From: Clostridium akagii DSM 12554
Lineage (GTDB): Bacteria > Bacillota > Clostridia > Clostridiales > Clostridiaceae
Reading direction: 5' to 3'
Length of the DNA stretch: 64,000 nucleotides
NCBI RefSeq assembly: GCF_000686725.1
Contig: NZ_KK366009.1
Coordinates: 202,037-266,036, forward strand
In this document: positions 1 through 8,176 of the stretch, piece after piece
How the letters are laid out: each line of letters opens with the position of its first letter
Position numbering within the stretch: position 1 is the stretch's first letter
Made by a program: the position numbers and the translations under genes
Notes under the pieces: model-generated
What the model was told of the DNA's origin: nothing
The model's input: only the letters and a program-made list of their open reading frames with translations
Database searches by the model: none

Positions 1-255
1 GTCTATAATGGGGTTGTTGAGGAAGCGGGGGAGAATAAAGAGGATGGCAAATATATAATTATTGACCATGGAAGTGGCATTGAAACAAAATATGCTCATT
101 TAAATATAATAGAGGTTAAAAAAGGAATCAAAGTTAATAAAAATCAAACAATTGCTAAATCCGGGAATACTGGTGAAGATAAATCCTATAATTTATATTT
201 CGAATTAACATATATGGGAGAAAAACTAAATCCTTTGGACTATATAAAGATATAG
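1..255 (+). CDS. LytM/M23-fold protein, SpoIVFA-like, C-terminal fragment
   Basis: The window opens inside this gene; 84 residues and the stop codon are visible. The fragment is the end of an M23 (LytM) fold: a YAHL segment at visible residues 31-34, then the usual spaced 'IAKSGNTG' turn and a final beta hairpin. In active M23 peptidases the last hairpin carries an HxH zinc motif; here the same place reads NLYFEL (residues 64-69), so both histidines are lost and the domain is probably not a peptidase. That, and the position directly before spoIVFB, fits SpoIVFA, the membrane partner that holds SpoIVFB inactive in the forespore outer membrane. The SpoIVFA identity is inferred from position and fold only, because the N-terminal membrane part is outside the window. 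Confidence 0.7.
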   Translation, partial: VYNGVVEEAGENKEDGKYIIIDHGSGIETKYAHLNIIEVKKGIKVNKNQTIAKSGNTGEDKSYNLYFELTYMGEKLNPLDYIKI

Positions 256-294
256 TTTTAATGATTTCCAAAGAAATAGGCATGGAGTGATGTT

Positions 295-1146
295 TTGATA
301 AACCTTTGTAAGCAAGTAATACCATATGTTCTTTTGATTTTAGCTTATAGTTTTAATGGAAATTATCTTATGGCATTTATTATGGTAATTTTACATGAAT
401 ATATTCACTATTTCACTGCAAGACATTTCGGCTATAAGGATGGAAGTGTAAAAATACTTCCTTTTGGCGCTGTGCTAAGGCTTAATAATATTGACCAGGC
501 GTCGGTAATAGAAGAAGTAACAATATTACTGTCAGGACCAATTTTTAATTTAGTACTGGCGGTTATTTTTTATATATTAAGTTTATACCTAAATTATGGA
601 ATTTTAAAATCTTTAGTTTTTACAAATGTCTGTTTAGGAATATTTAATTTAGTACCTACATTGCCATTAGATGGAGGTAGAATATTAAGAGCATTATTGT
701 CAGCATTTAAGACTTATCGGGTAGCTAATATAATTACTATAATTACAAGCATAACAATTGGTTGCATATTTATGCTGTATTATATATTTTGTTTTTTTAG
801 GGGACAGATAAATTTTACCTTTGGTATTATTGCTATTTATATAATTTATTATTCAATAAAAGAGAAAGAAAGGATTGCATATATAATTATGAGCGATATT
901 ATAAAAAAGAAATTTAGATTTATGAAAAAAGGATATATGAATAATAAAATATTATCAATATATTGTAAAGAAAGTTTATTAAAAGCTCTTAGTCTTGTTG
1001 AAAAAAATAGATATATTATACTAATTGTTCTTGATGAGGATATGCAGATGTTAAAAATAATTTATGAAAGTGAAATTATAGAAGGAATTAAGAATTATGG
1101 GAATATATCATTAAATGATTATGTTAAGGCATCTGAAAGAAAATAA
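295..1146 (+). CDS. spoIVFB: SpoIVFB-like intramembrane metalloprotease (pro-sigma-K processing)
   Basis: Site-2-protease family, 283 aa, multi-pass membrane protein. The zinc motif HEYIH is at residues 34-38 and the third zinc ligand lies in NLVPTLPLDGGR (Asp126), both inside hydrophobic segments as in SpoIVFB/S2P. SpoIVFB cleaves pro-sigma-K in the mother cell at the outer forespore membrane. The C-terminal part (from about residue 200) resembles the short cytoplasmic CBS-like tail of SpoIVFB proteins. The start is TTG at 295, 5 nt after GGAG(TGA); the ATG at 290 runs into a stop after two codons. It follows the SpoIVFA-like fragment by 39 bp, so the two are likely one operon. Whether the host makes a pro-sigma-K cannot be seen here. 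Confidence 0.88.
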   Translation: MINLCKQVIPYVLLILAYSFNGNYLMAFIMVILHEYIHYFTARHFGYKDGSVKILPFGAVLRLNNIDQASVIEEVTILLSGPIFNLVLAVIFYILSLYLNYGILKSLVFTNVCLGIFNLVPTLPLDGGRILRALLSAFKTYRVANIITIITSITIGCIFMLYYIFCFFRGQINFTFGIIAIYIIYYSIKEKERIAYIIMSDIIKKKFRFMKKGYMNNKILSIYCKESLLKALSLVEKNRYIILIVLDEDMQMLKIIYESEIIEGIKNYGNISLNDYVKASERK

Positions 1147-1238
1147 AACACACAATTTATATTTTATTTTCTTTCAGATTAATAAAAGGTAAAATATATT
1201 ATGCATTAGCAAACATATATATGTAAAAAAAATAATTA

Positions 1239-1267
1239 TTGACAGTGGCAAATAATGGTGATATTAT
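1239..1267 (+). promoter_or_regulatory. Sigma-A promoter of the pectin operon
   Basis: TTGACA at 1239-1244, a 17-bp spacer, and TATTAT at 1262-1267 make a near-consensus vegetative promoter. The expected transcription start is near 1274, about 150 bp before the first gene, leaving room for the two operators that follow. There is no visible terminator between spoIVFB and this promoter. Confidence 0.75.
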
Positions 1268-1283
1268 TTGATTATATCATACA

Positions 1284-1297
1284 CGTTAACGTTAACA
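1284..1297. promoter_or_regulatory. LacI/CcpA-type operator 1
   Basis: A perfect palindrome GTTAACGTTAAC (1285-1296) with the central CG typical of LacI-GalR family sites. It lies about 11-22 bp downstream of the predicted transcription start, a position where a bound repressor would block initiation or early elongation. Compared with the CcpA cre consensus TGWAANCGNTNWCA it has two mismatches, so a pathway-specific LacI-family regulator is as likely as CcpA. No LacI-family gene is present in the window. Confidence 0.65.
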
Positions 1298-1319
1298 TAT
1301 ACACAAAATAACATATAAG

Positions 1320-1336
1320 GGGGAATATTTATGTAA
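1320..1336 (+). other. Start-stop element (ribosome binding site, ATG, TAA)
   Basis: AAGGGGG (from 1317) is followed at normal spacing by ATG at 1331 and immediately by TAA at 1334. It lies in the leader between the two operators. It could be the remnant of a lost first gene or a ribosome-parking site; chance is also possible. The ATGTAAA here pairs with TTTACAT at 1361-1367. Confidence 0.35.
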
Positions 1337-1372
1337 AGCTATTGTTAGTTAGATTTCATTTTTACATAACAA

Positions 1373-1386
1373 TGTTAACGTTAACA
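1373..1386. promoter_or_regulatory. LacI/CcpA-type operator 2
   Basis: The same GTTAACGTTAAC palindrome as operator 1 occurs at 1374-1385. Extended by one base each side (TGTTAACGTTAACA) it differs from the cre consensus at one position. Centre-to-centre distance to operator 1 is 89 bp, close to eight and a half helical turns. The site sits 40 bp before the GTG start of the first gene, inside the transcribed leader. Confidence 0.65.
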
Positions 1387-1425
1387 AATGAATAGGATAA
1401 ACTTATTTTATTGGAGGTTAAAGAT

Positions 1426-2514
1426 GTGAATAATTATGGAAAATGGATGTCAGATTCAATAATTGAAAAAAACATTGAATTAACAGATCACTGGGGCTAC
1501 GAATATGGATTAACTTTAGATGGAATATACCAGATATATAAACAAACAAAGGACAAAAAGTATTTGGAATTTATAATGAAAACTATGGATCATTTTATTA
1601 ATGAGGATGGAAGTATAAACGGTTACAGAAAAGATGAATACAATATAGATCATTTAAATAATGGAAAAATATTGTTGAGTCTGTACTCGGAAACTAAAAA
1701 TTTAAAATATAAAAAAGCAGTAGATTCTTTAAGAACGCAGCTAGATGATCACCCACGAACAAAGGAAGGAGTATTTTGGCATAAAAATATATATCCTAAT
1801 CAGATATGGCTTGATGGCTTGTATATGGGAGCCACTTTTTATGCTAAATATATAAAACAATTTGGGGAATCATCAGAATTTTATGATGTAACAAAGCAGT
1901 TTATAATAAGTGAAAAAAACCTAAAAGATGAAAAAACAGGACTTTTGTATCATGCATATGATGAAGCTAGACAGCAACTATGGGCTAATAAGGAAACTGG
2001 TTTATCTAAACACTTTTGGAGTAGGTCAATGGGATGGTACGTGATGGCCCTGGTAGATACTTTAGAAGTTATTAGTGAAGATAATAAAGATAGAAGCAGG
2101 CTAATTGAAATTTTAAATAATTGCATTTCTTCTTTGCTGAAAATTCAGGATGTGGAAAGTCATGTTTGGTATCAAGTATTAGATGAAGGAGGTAGAAAGG
2201 GAAATTATCTAGAAGCGTCAGGATCGTCCATGATTGTATATGCATTACTAAAAGGCGTGAGGAAAGGGCTATTACCTAAAGAATTAAAAAGTATAGCTAA
2301 AGAAGCATATAAAGGGCTGATTAGTGAATTTACATTAGAAACCAGAGATGGATACTTAAATTTAAACAAGATATGTTATGTGGCAGGACTAGGTGGTAAT
2401 GACAATAGGGATGGAACATTTAGTTACTATATAAGTGAACCAATAGTTAGTAATGAACCTAAGGGACTAGGACCATTTGTTTTGGCAGCAGCGGAATATG
2501 AACTTATTGAATAG
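1426..2514 (+). CDS. Unsaturated rhamnogalacturonyl hydrolase (GH105 / YteR-YesR family)
   Basis: Predicted to remove the unsaturated galacturonyl residue (left by pectate or rhamnogalacturonan lyases) from the non-reducing end of oligosaccharides in the cytoplasm. The protein shows the repeated helix pairs of an (alpha/alpha)6 barrel, an HWGYEYG entry, and the conserved WLDG motif (Asp at about residue 130) matching the general acid of YteR. 362 aa, normal for the family; no signal peptide, so intracellular. The start chosen is GTG 1426, seven bases after GGAGGT; the longer TTG start at 1411 lies before that ribosome binding site and is unlikely. First gene of the operon. Confidence 0.85.
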   Translation: MNNYGKWMSDSIIEKNIELTDHWGYEYGLTLDGIYQIYKQTKDKKYLEFIMKTMDHFINEDGSINGYRKDEYNIDHLNNGKILLSLYSETKNLKYKKAVDSLRTQLDDHPRTKEGVFWHKNIYPNQIWLDGLYMGATFYAKYIKQFGESSEFYDVTKQFIISEKNLKDEKTGLLYHAYDEARQQLWANKETGLSKHFWSRSMGWYVMALVDTLEVISEDNKDRSRLIEILNNCISSLLKIQDVESHVWYQVLDEGGRKGNYLEASGSSMIVYALLKGVRKGLLPKELKSIAKEAYKGLISEFTLETRDGYLNLNKICYVAGLGGNDNRDGTFSYYISEPIVSNEPKGLGPFVLAAAEYELIE

Positions 2515-2538
2515 TCAAGTTATTTAAAATTTGCACCA

Positions 2539-2552
2539 TGTAAACGATATCG
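2539..2552. promoter_or_regulatory. cre-like site before the transporter
   Basis: TGTAAACGATATCG matches the CcpA cre consensus TGWAANCGNTNWCA at every position except the last. It overlaps a palindrome AACGATATCGTT (2543-2554) and ends 3 bp before the AGGGGG ribosome binding site of the transporter gene, so binding could act as a roadblock inside the operon. Confidence 0.55.
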
Positions 2553-2566
2553 TTAGGGGGAAAATC

Positions 2567-4105
2567 ATGAATGAAAAATTAAAAATAAGAAATATTCTTG
2601 GATACTCAAGCATTAATTTCCTTGGAAGTGGAGCAGCTGGAATGATATCTGCTTGGCTTATGTATTTTTATGTAACTGTATGTGGAATTGGTGCAATACA
2701 AGCAGGGCTTATATTTACAGTTGCAAGGCTTATTGATGCTGTTGGTAATCCTATTCTAGGATTTATAAGTGATAATTTTGGTAAAACAAAACTGGGTATA
2801 AAATTTGGAAGAAGAAAATTTTTTATGCTTATAGGTATAATTGGAATAGTTATTTTATTTCCATTATTATGGACAAATGGACACACATTTGTTTTCTACT
2901 TTATTATTAACTTCCTTTATGAAACATGCTATACATTAATATTTGTACCAGGAACTACACTTCCAGCTGAGATGACCCAAAATGCAGCTGAAAAAGCAAA
3001 ACTTATTGGAGGTAAATCATACTGTGGTAATATATCAAGCATTATAGCAGCATTTATCCCTGCACAATTTTTCATAATGTTTGGTAAAAACGCACCAAAG
3101 GCATTTTTATATACTGGAGTCACCTATGGAATAATAATGGCTTTAGCACTAATCTTTTTTTATTGCAATGTTTATGAGAGGGATCCAAAGACAATCGTTT
3201 ATGAGGATTCGGCAGGTTCAATAATAGAAATATTTAAAAAACTTGGATTGGATATATCTTCAAGTATGAGGAATAGATCATTTAGACTTCACAGTGTTAT
3301 GTGGTTTTTGGGAAGTATTTTTAAACAAATAACTGGGGGAGTATTTACCTTCTTTGCAATAGATGTTTTATTGGTATCATCTGTTACAGTAGCAAATATA
3401 AATGGTGTTTCAGCAATAGTTTCATGTATCGCTTTATTTGGATATATTATTCTAGCATATAGGTTCGGAGGTCCAAAGGCATTCATGGTGGGATCAGCAA
3501 TAGTTTTTGTATCTCTTGCAGGTTACCTAGGTATGGTTATTATGGGAAGATCATCATTAATAGTAACTTTATTAGTAGTATTTGCAATAGTTAATATTGC
3601 AGGCAAAACTTCTATAGATTTTGTGCCAACTTATCAGATGGGATTTATTGCAGATATAGATGAAGCAATAACAGGTAAGAGAAGAGAAGGAGTATATAAC
3701 GGTGTAAACAGTTTTTTTGGAAAGATAGCACAAGCAGTAGAATCAGCAGTGCTTGGATTCGCATTGGCAGCCTGTGGTTTTAAAAGTGGAAAAAATATAA
3801 AGGTTAGTATGCAACCACATAGTGCTATAGTGGGAATCTGCATAATTGCCATCGCAGTTCCATTTGTATTACTTCTTATAACTTGGGTTGCGGCAGCAAG
3901 ATTCAAACTTACAAAAGAAAGCCACAAATTATTGGTAGATGAAGTAAATAGGGTTCAGGCTGGAGGTTCTAAAGATGACGTAACTCCAGAAGCAAAGGGA
4001 GCAATTGAAGAATTAACAGGGTGGAGATATGAACAGTGTTTTGGAAATAATAATGTAGGATATAAAAAACAAAAATTTGTACCAGGTGAAACAAGAGGAG
4101 TCTAG
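2567..4105 (+). CDS. GPH-family (MFS) sugar:cation symporter, probable oligogalacturonide/rhamnogalacturonide importer
   Basis: 512 aa with about twelve hydrophobic segments and the glycoside-pentoside-hexuronide signature near the N-terminus (VARLIDAVGNPILGFISD followed by GRRKFF). Members of the family import glycosides with H+ or Na+. Its place between GH105 and GH28 genes suggests that the substrate is a pectin-derived oligosaccharide; this is inference from context. The start is ATG 2567, six bases after AGGGGG; a reading frame from 2531 would add 12 residues that include the cre-like site and lacks a ribosome binding site. The polar C-terminal tail of about 50 residues is cytoplasmic. 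Confidence 0.85.
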   Translation: MNEKLKIRNILGYSSINFLGSGAAGMISAWLMYFYVTVCGIGAIQAGLIFTVARLIDAVGNPILGFISDNFGKTKLGIKFGRRKFFMLIGIIGIVILFPLLWTNGHTFVFYFIINFLYETCYTLIFVPGTTLPAEMTQNAAEKAKLIGGKSYCGNISSIIAAFIPAQFFIMFGKNAPKAFLYTGVTYGIIMALALIFFYCNVYERDPKTIVYEDSAGSIIEIFKKLGLDISSSMRNRSFRLHSVMWFLGSIFKQITGGVFTFFAIDVLLVSSVTVANINGVSAIVSCIALFGYIILAYRFGGPKAFMVGSAIVFVSLAGYLGMVIMGRSSLIVTLLVVFAIVNIAGKTSIDFVPTYQMGFIADIDEAITGKRREGVYNGVNSFFGKIAQAVESAVLGFALAACGFKSGKNIKVSMQPHSAIVGICIIAIAVPFVLLLITWVAAARFKLTKESHKLLVDEVNRVQAGGSKDDVTPEAKGAIEELTGWRYEQCFGNNNVGYKKQKFVPGETRGV

Positions 4106-4109
4106 ATAG

Positions 4110-4751
4110 ATGGATGAAATAAAGAAGTGGCAGTATATTTGTAAGGCAGAAAAAATAGTAAAAGTTTTAAACCAAAAACATTTTAAAGCATTATATGTGG
4201 AGACACCTGAAGAGGCAAAAATAAAATTATTAGACATGATTGAAGAAGGTGCAAGCGTTGCAATGGGTGGATCTACCACACTCAATGAAATGGGAATAGT
4301 AGATATACTTAGGAATGGAAACTATAAATTTTTTGATAGATATCAAAAACTTCCTTTTTATCCAGACATAGTGGAGATACACAGAAAATCACTCACAGCA
4401 GATTATTTGATAACAGGCACAAATGCTATTACTAAGAATGGTGAATTAGTCAATACGGATTGTACTGGAAATAGGGTTGCTGCAATGATTTTTGGACCTA
4501 AAAATGTAATAATTGTAGCTGGCATTAATAAAATTGTGGATAGCATTGATGATGCATTTAAAAGGATAAAGGATATAGCTCCAATGAATTCAAAAAGAAT
4601 AAAACATGAGACGCCTTGCACAGAAACTGGATATTGTATGGATTGTGATTGTAAAAAAAGAATTTGTAATTTTACTACCATTATTCATAACGGAATTAAA
4701 TTTGAAGGTAGAATTAAAATAATAATTGTAGCAGATAAATTAGGATATTGA
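4110..4751 (+). CDS. LUD-domain protein (LutC/YkgG, DUF162 family)
   Basis: 213 aa. The GGSTTLNEMG motif at about residues 53-62, the central TGTNAITKNGELVNTD segment and the Cys-rich PCTETGYCMDCDCKKRIC end are characteristic of DUF162 'lactate utilization' proteins. Family members such as LutC belong to an L-lactate oxidising complex, but many single-gene homologues have no proven role. The gene starts 4 bp after the transporter stop and is followed after 15 bp by the GH28 gene, so it is co-transcribed with pectin genes. L-rhamnose breakdown can give L-lactaldehyde and then L-lactate, which would link it to rhamnogalacturonan use; that link is only a guess. Confidence 0.75.
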   Translation: MDEIKKWQYICKAEKIVKVLNQKHFKALYVETPEEAKIKLLDMIEEGASVAMGGSTTLNEMGIVDILRNGNYKFFDRYQKLPFYPDIVEIHRKSLTADYLITGTNAITKNGELVNTDCTGNRVAAMIFGPKNVIIVAGINKIVDSIDDAFKRIKDIAPMNSKRIKHETPCTETGYCMDCDCKKRICNFTTIIHNGIKFEGRIKIIIVADKLGY

Positions 4752-4766
4752 TTGGGGGGAACTATT

Positions 4767-6188
4767 GTGAAAAATGGAATATATTGGAATGAAGATTTAT
4801 ATAAATCTATAGAAAAATCAGTAATGTTAAATCGTCCAAATTTTGATAATAAAATATATTTCATTAATGATGATAAGTATAGTAAATATATTTTAGATAC
4901 AAAAGAACAATATTTTGTAACATCTGAAAGAGGAGACATAGAACCTACTTGCAAAGAGCAGTTAGTAAAAGATTATACCCATGTTTTTAAAGCTGCTATT
5001 GAAGAGTGTTATGAGAAAGGGGGAGGAACGGTAAAGGTATCCTCAGGGATTTATTATACAGGCGCTATAACACTTAAAAGTGGGGTTAATCTAGAACTTG
5101 GAGATAATTCTGTAATAAAGTTTATTAGAAATAAAACTAATGCATTTTATCCAATTGTAAACACATTTTGGGAAGGAATAGAGTGCTATAATTTTTCACC
5201 ATTTATATATGCTATTAATGAGCAAAATATAGCTATAACTGGTAGCGGAATTATAGATGGTCAAGCTGATTACTATAATTGGATGCCATGGAAGTATGGG
5301 CATTTTGGACAGGAAAACCAACAAATTATTAGAGAAAAGTTGTTTAAGTGGGCAGAAAACGGTTTTTCGGTGAAAAAAAGAATATTAAGTGATGAGGTGT
5401 CCACTCTTAGACCTAGTTTTTTAGAGACTGTTAATTGTAAAAATATATTAATTGAAGGTATAAGTATAATTAATTCACCAATGTGGGAGATACATCCATG
5501 TCTTAGTGAAAATATATTGATAAAAGGAGTAAAAATCAAAACTCTTTATTATAACAATGATGGTATTGACCCGGAGTTTTGCAAAAATGTTATTATAGAA
5601 GACTGTGAAATTGACACAGGTGATGATTGTATTGCAATTAAGTCTGGAAGAAACAACGATGGAAGGAGAATAAATGTACCATCAGAAAATATAATAATAA
5701 GAAATAATATGTTTAAAGCAGGGCACGGAGGAATAACCATCGGAAGTGAGGTGGCTGGCGGAGTTAAAAATATATTTGCAGAGAAAAATATTTTTCATAG
5801 TAAAGATTTAGATTATCCGCTTAGAATTAAAACAAATTCTGTTCGTGGGGGCACCATTGAAAATATATATGTTAGGGATAGTATTATTAGCAAAGCAAAG
5901 ATTGCTGTAATTCATGCTACCATGAATTATGAGGAAAATGATATTGGAGAATTTACTCCAATTATAAAAAATATATTTCTTTCAAATATAAAAACTTCAA
6001 TTGAAAATAATATAAATGCTGAAAATGGTATTTTCTTAGAAGCTTATAACCGAAGCCCCATAAAAAATGTGTATATAAAAGATTCAGAATTAAATGGAGT
6101 GAAAAACACAATTCATGTTAAAAATATAGAGAATATTAAATTTGAAAATGTAAAGATCAATGGAGAAATATGTTCCATTAATTTATGA
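4767..6188 (+). CDS. Glycoside hydrolase family 28 (polygalacturonase-type), intracellular
   Basis: 473 aa from GTG 4767, six bases after GGGGGG. The right-handed beta-helix carries all four GH28 signatures: NNDGID (263-268), TGDDC (284-288), GHGG (319-322) and RIK (353-355), so the catalytic aspartates and the substrate-binding RIK are intact. No signal peptide is visible, unlike secreted endo-polygalacturonases, and the N-terminal 60 residues form a separate small domain. This fits an intracellular exo-acting enzyme that shortens imported oligogalacturonides or rhamnogalacturonides. Exact linkage specificity cannot be read from sequence. Last gene of the operon, followed by a terminator. 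Confidence 0.88.
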   Translation: MKNGIYWNEDLYKSIEKSVMLNRPNFDNKIYFINDDKYSKYILDTKEQYFVTSERGDIEPTCKEQLVKDYTHVFKAAIEECYEKGGGTVKVSSGIYYTGAITLKSGVNLELGDNSVIKFIRNKTNAFYPIVNTFWEGIECYNFSPFIYAINEQNIAITGSGIIDGQADYYNWMPWKYGHFGQENQQIIREKLFKWAENGFSVKKRILSDEVSTLRPSFLETVNCKNILIEGISIINSPMWEIHPCLSENILIKGVKIKTLYYNNDGIDPEFCKNVIIEDCEIDTGDDCIAIKSGRNNDGRRINVPSENIIIRNNMFKAGHGGITIGSEVAGGVKNIFAEKNIFHSKDLDYPLRIKTNSVRGGTIENIYVRDSIISKAKIAVIHATMNYEENDIGEFTPIIKNIFLSNIKTSIENNINAENGIFLEAYNRSPIKNVYIKDSELNGVKNTIHVKNIENIKFENVKINGEICSINL

Positions 6189-6196
6189 AAAACTAT

Positions 6197-6242
6197 AAAA
6201 TGTCTTAGTGTAAAAATAAGTTTTTATTCTAAGGCATTTTTT
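6197..6242 (+). terminator. Rho-independent terminator of the pectin operon
   Basis: An AAAATGTCTTAG arm (6197-6208) pairs, with one G-U, with CTAAGGCATTTT (6229-6240), and the 3' arm runs into TTTTTT. It lies 8 bp after the GH28 stop codon. Confidence 0.75.
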
Positions 6243-6264
6243 GTATGCTTCTAAAACAATTTCA

Positions 6265-6293
6265 TTTTACAGCTTAATATGTTAAAATATAAA
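6265..6293 (+). promoter_or_regulatory. Candidate sigma-A promoter for the radical-SAM/rng genes
   Basis: TTTTAC (6265-6270), 17-bp spacer, TATAAA (6288-6293). The -35 is weak. Because a terminator stands just upstream, a promoter here is needed for the following genes unless there is read-through. Confidence 0.4.
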
Positions 6294-6322
6294 AATGAAT
6301 AGCCTAGTAGGGGGAAGAAAAG

Positions 6323-8176
6323 TTGAAAAAAATAACTGATGATATTTTATATAGAGTAGAAAAGCCGGCACGTTATGTGGGCGGAGAACTTAACAGTTGT
6401 ATCAAAGATAAAAATGAAGTGGATATTAGATTTGCATTTTGTTTTCCAGACGTATATGAGATAGGTATGTCTCATCTTGGAATGAAAATACTATATCATG
6501 TTTTGAATAAAAGAGAGGACACATATTGTGAAAGAGCATTTGCGCCTTGGCCTGATATGGAAAAATTAATGAGGGAGAATGATATCCCTCTTTATACTCT
6601 TGAGACAAAGGATCCGTTAAGTGAATTTGATTTTGTTGCATTCACCCTTCAATATGAGATGAGTTATACGAATATTTTAAATATGCTTAATATGTCAGGA
6701 ATGGAAGTCAGAGCTTCTAAAAGAAGGGAAGAAGATCCAATAATATTATGCGGAGGACCATGTGCGTACAATCCTGAGCCACTACATGATATAGCTGATA
6801 TATTTTCTTTAGGAGAAGGAGAAGAACACTTAAATGACATATTAGATTTATACAAAAAATTCAAGGGTAAAAGTAAAAGTGAATTTCTAAGAGCAGCATC
6901 TAAGATTGAAGGAACTTATGTACCTAGCTTATATGATGTGATTTATAATGAAGATGGAACTATAAAAGAATTTAATCCTAAGTTTGTTGATGTACCAAAG
7001 CGAGTAAAAAAACGTATAATTACTAATTTTAATGAAGTGGACTATCCTGATAAAATAATAGTTCCTTACAATGAAATAATCCATGACAGAATAATGCTTG
7101 AAACCTTTAGGGGATGTACAAGAGGATGTAGATTTTGTCAGGCTGGAATGGTATATAGACCTGTAAGAGAGAAAAAGACGGATAAATTAGTTGAACTTGC
7201 AGATAAACTTATTGAAAATACTGGATATGAAAATCTTTCACTTACTTCGTTAAGTATATGTGATTATTCTGATATTCAAAATTTGGTGTTTTCACTAGTT
7301 GAAAAATATAAAAATGAAAATGTTGGAGTGTCACTTCCATCGCTTAGAATAGATTCTTTCTCAGTTGACCTTATAAAGGAGATAGAAAAGGTAAGAAAGA
7401 CCGGACTTACATTTGCTCCAGAAGCAGGGTCTCAAAGGATGAGAGATGTTATAAACAAGGGAGTAACTGAGAAAAATCTAATTGATTCCGTCTCTGATGC
7501 GTTTGTCGCAGGGTGGTCTACAATTAAACTTTATTACATGATAGGACTTCCATATGAAACAATAGATGATGTGAAGGAAATAGCATCCTTATCTGCAAAA
7601 GTACTAGATGAATATTATAAAATTCCAAAGCCAGAGAGGAAAAAAGGGCTAAAGGTTACTGTTAGTACATCTATCTTTATTCCAAAACCATTCACACCAT
7701 TCCAATGGGCACCTATGGATAAAATGACTTCCGTAAGAGGAAAAATCAGTGAACTTAGGAAGACTATGAATGGAAAAATAACTTATAATTGGCATGAAAC
7801 TCCGGTGAGTTACCTTGAAGCTATATTTGCAAGAGGTGATAGAAAAATGTGCGATGTATTGGTAAAGGCGTTTGAAAATGGTGCTAAATTTGACGCATGG
7901 ACAGAGTATTTTAGTAATGATGCTTGGATGAGGGCTTTGAAAGATTGCAATGTTGATGGAGATTTTTATGCTTATAGAGATAGAAGTTATAATGAAGTTT
8001 TTCCTTGGGATTTCATTGAAATTGGAGTTAATAAAGAGTTCCTTATTGGTGAAAATGAAAAGGCAAAAGAGGCAGCAATTACTCCAGATTGCAGGCTTGG
8101 ATGTACTAGCTGTGGCGTTAATCTAAAGTTTAAAGAGGGAGAGTGTTTTGAAGGTGCGTTATTCAATAAAATTTAA
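6323..8176 (+). CDS. TIGR03960-family B12-binding-type radical SAM protein
   Basis: 617 aa. An N-terminal cobalamin-binding-like domain (about 1-200, with the GGPCAYNPEPL segment) is followed by a radical-SAM core whose [4Fe-4S] ligands are C265, C269 and C272 in the pattern CxxxCxxC (RGCTRGCRFC). A further Cys cluster (CRLGCTSCG) is near the C-terminus. This family always sits next to TIGR03936 and RNase E/G and ribosomal genes in Firmicutes, as here; its reaction is not established. The start is TTG 6323 eight bases after AGGGGG. The stop overlaps the next gene by 29 bp. Confidence 0.88.
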   Translation: MKKITDDILYRVEKPARYVGGELNSCIKDKNEVDIRFAFCFPDVYEIGMSHLGMKILYHVLNKREDTYCERAFAPWPDMEKLMRENDIPLYTLETKDPLSEFDFVAFTLQYEMSYTNILNMLNMSGMEVRASKRREEDPIILCGGPCAYNPEPLHDIADIFSLGEGEEHLNDILDLYKKFKGKSKSEFLRAASKIEGTYVPSLYDVIYNEDGTIKEFNPKFVDVPKRVKKRIITNFNEVDYPDKIIVPYNEIIHDRIMLETFRGCTRGCRFCQAGMVYRPVREKKTDKLVELADKLIENTGYENLSLTSLSICDYSDIQNLVFSLVEKYKNENVGVSLPSLRIDSFSVDLIKEIEKVRKTGLTFAPEAGSQRMRDVINKGVTEKNLIDSVSDAFVAGWSTIKLYYMIGLPYETIDDVKEIASLSAKVLDEYYKIPKPERKKGLKVTVSTSIFIPKPFTPFQWAPMDKMTSVRGKISELRKTMNGKITYNWHETPVSYLEAIFARGDRKMCDVLVKAFENGAKFDAWTEYFSNDAWMRALKDCNVDGDFYAYRDRSYNEVFPWDFIEIGVNKEFLIGENEKAKEAAITPDCRLGCTSCGVNLKFKEGECFEGALFNKI

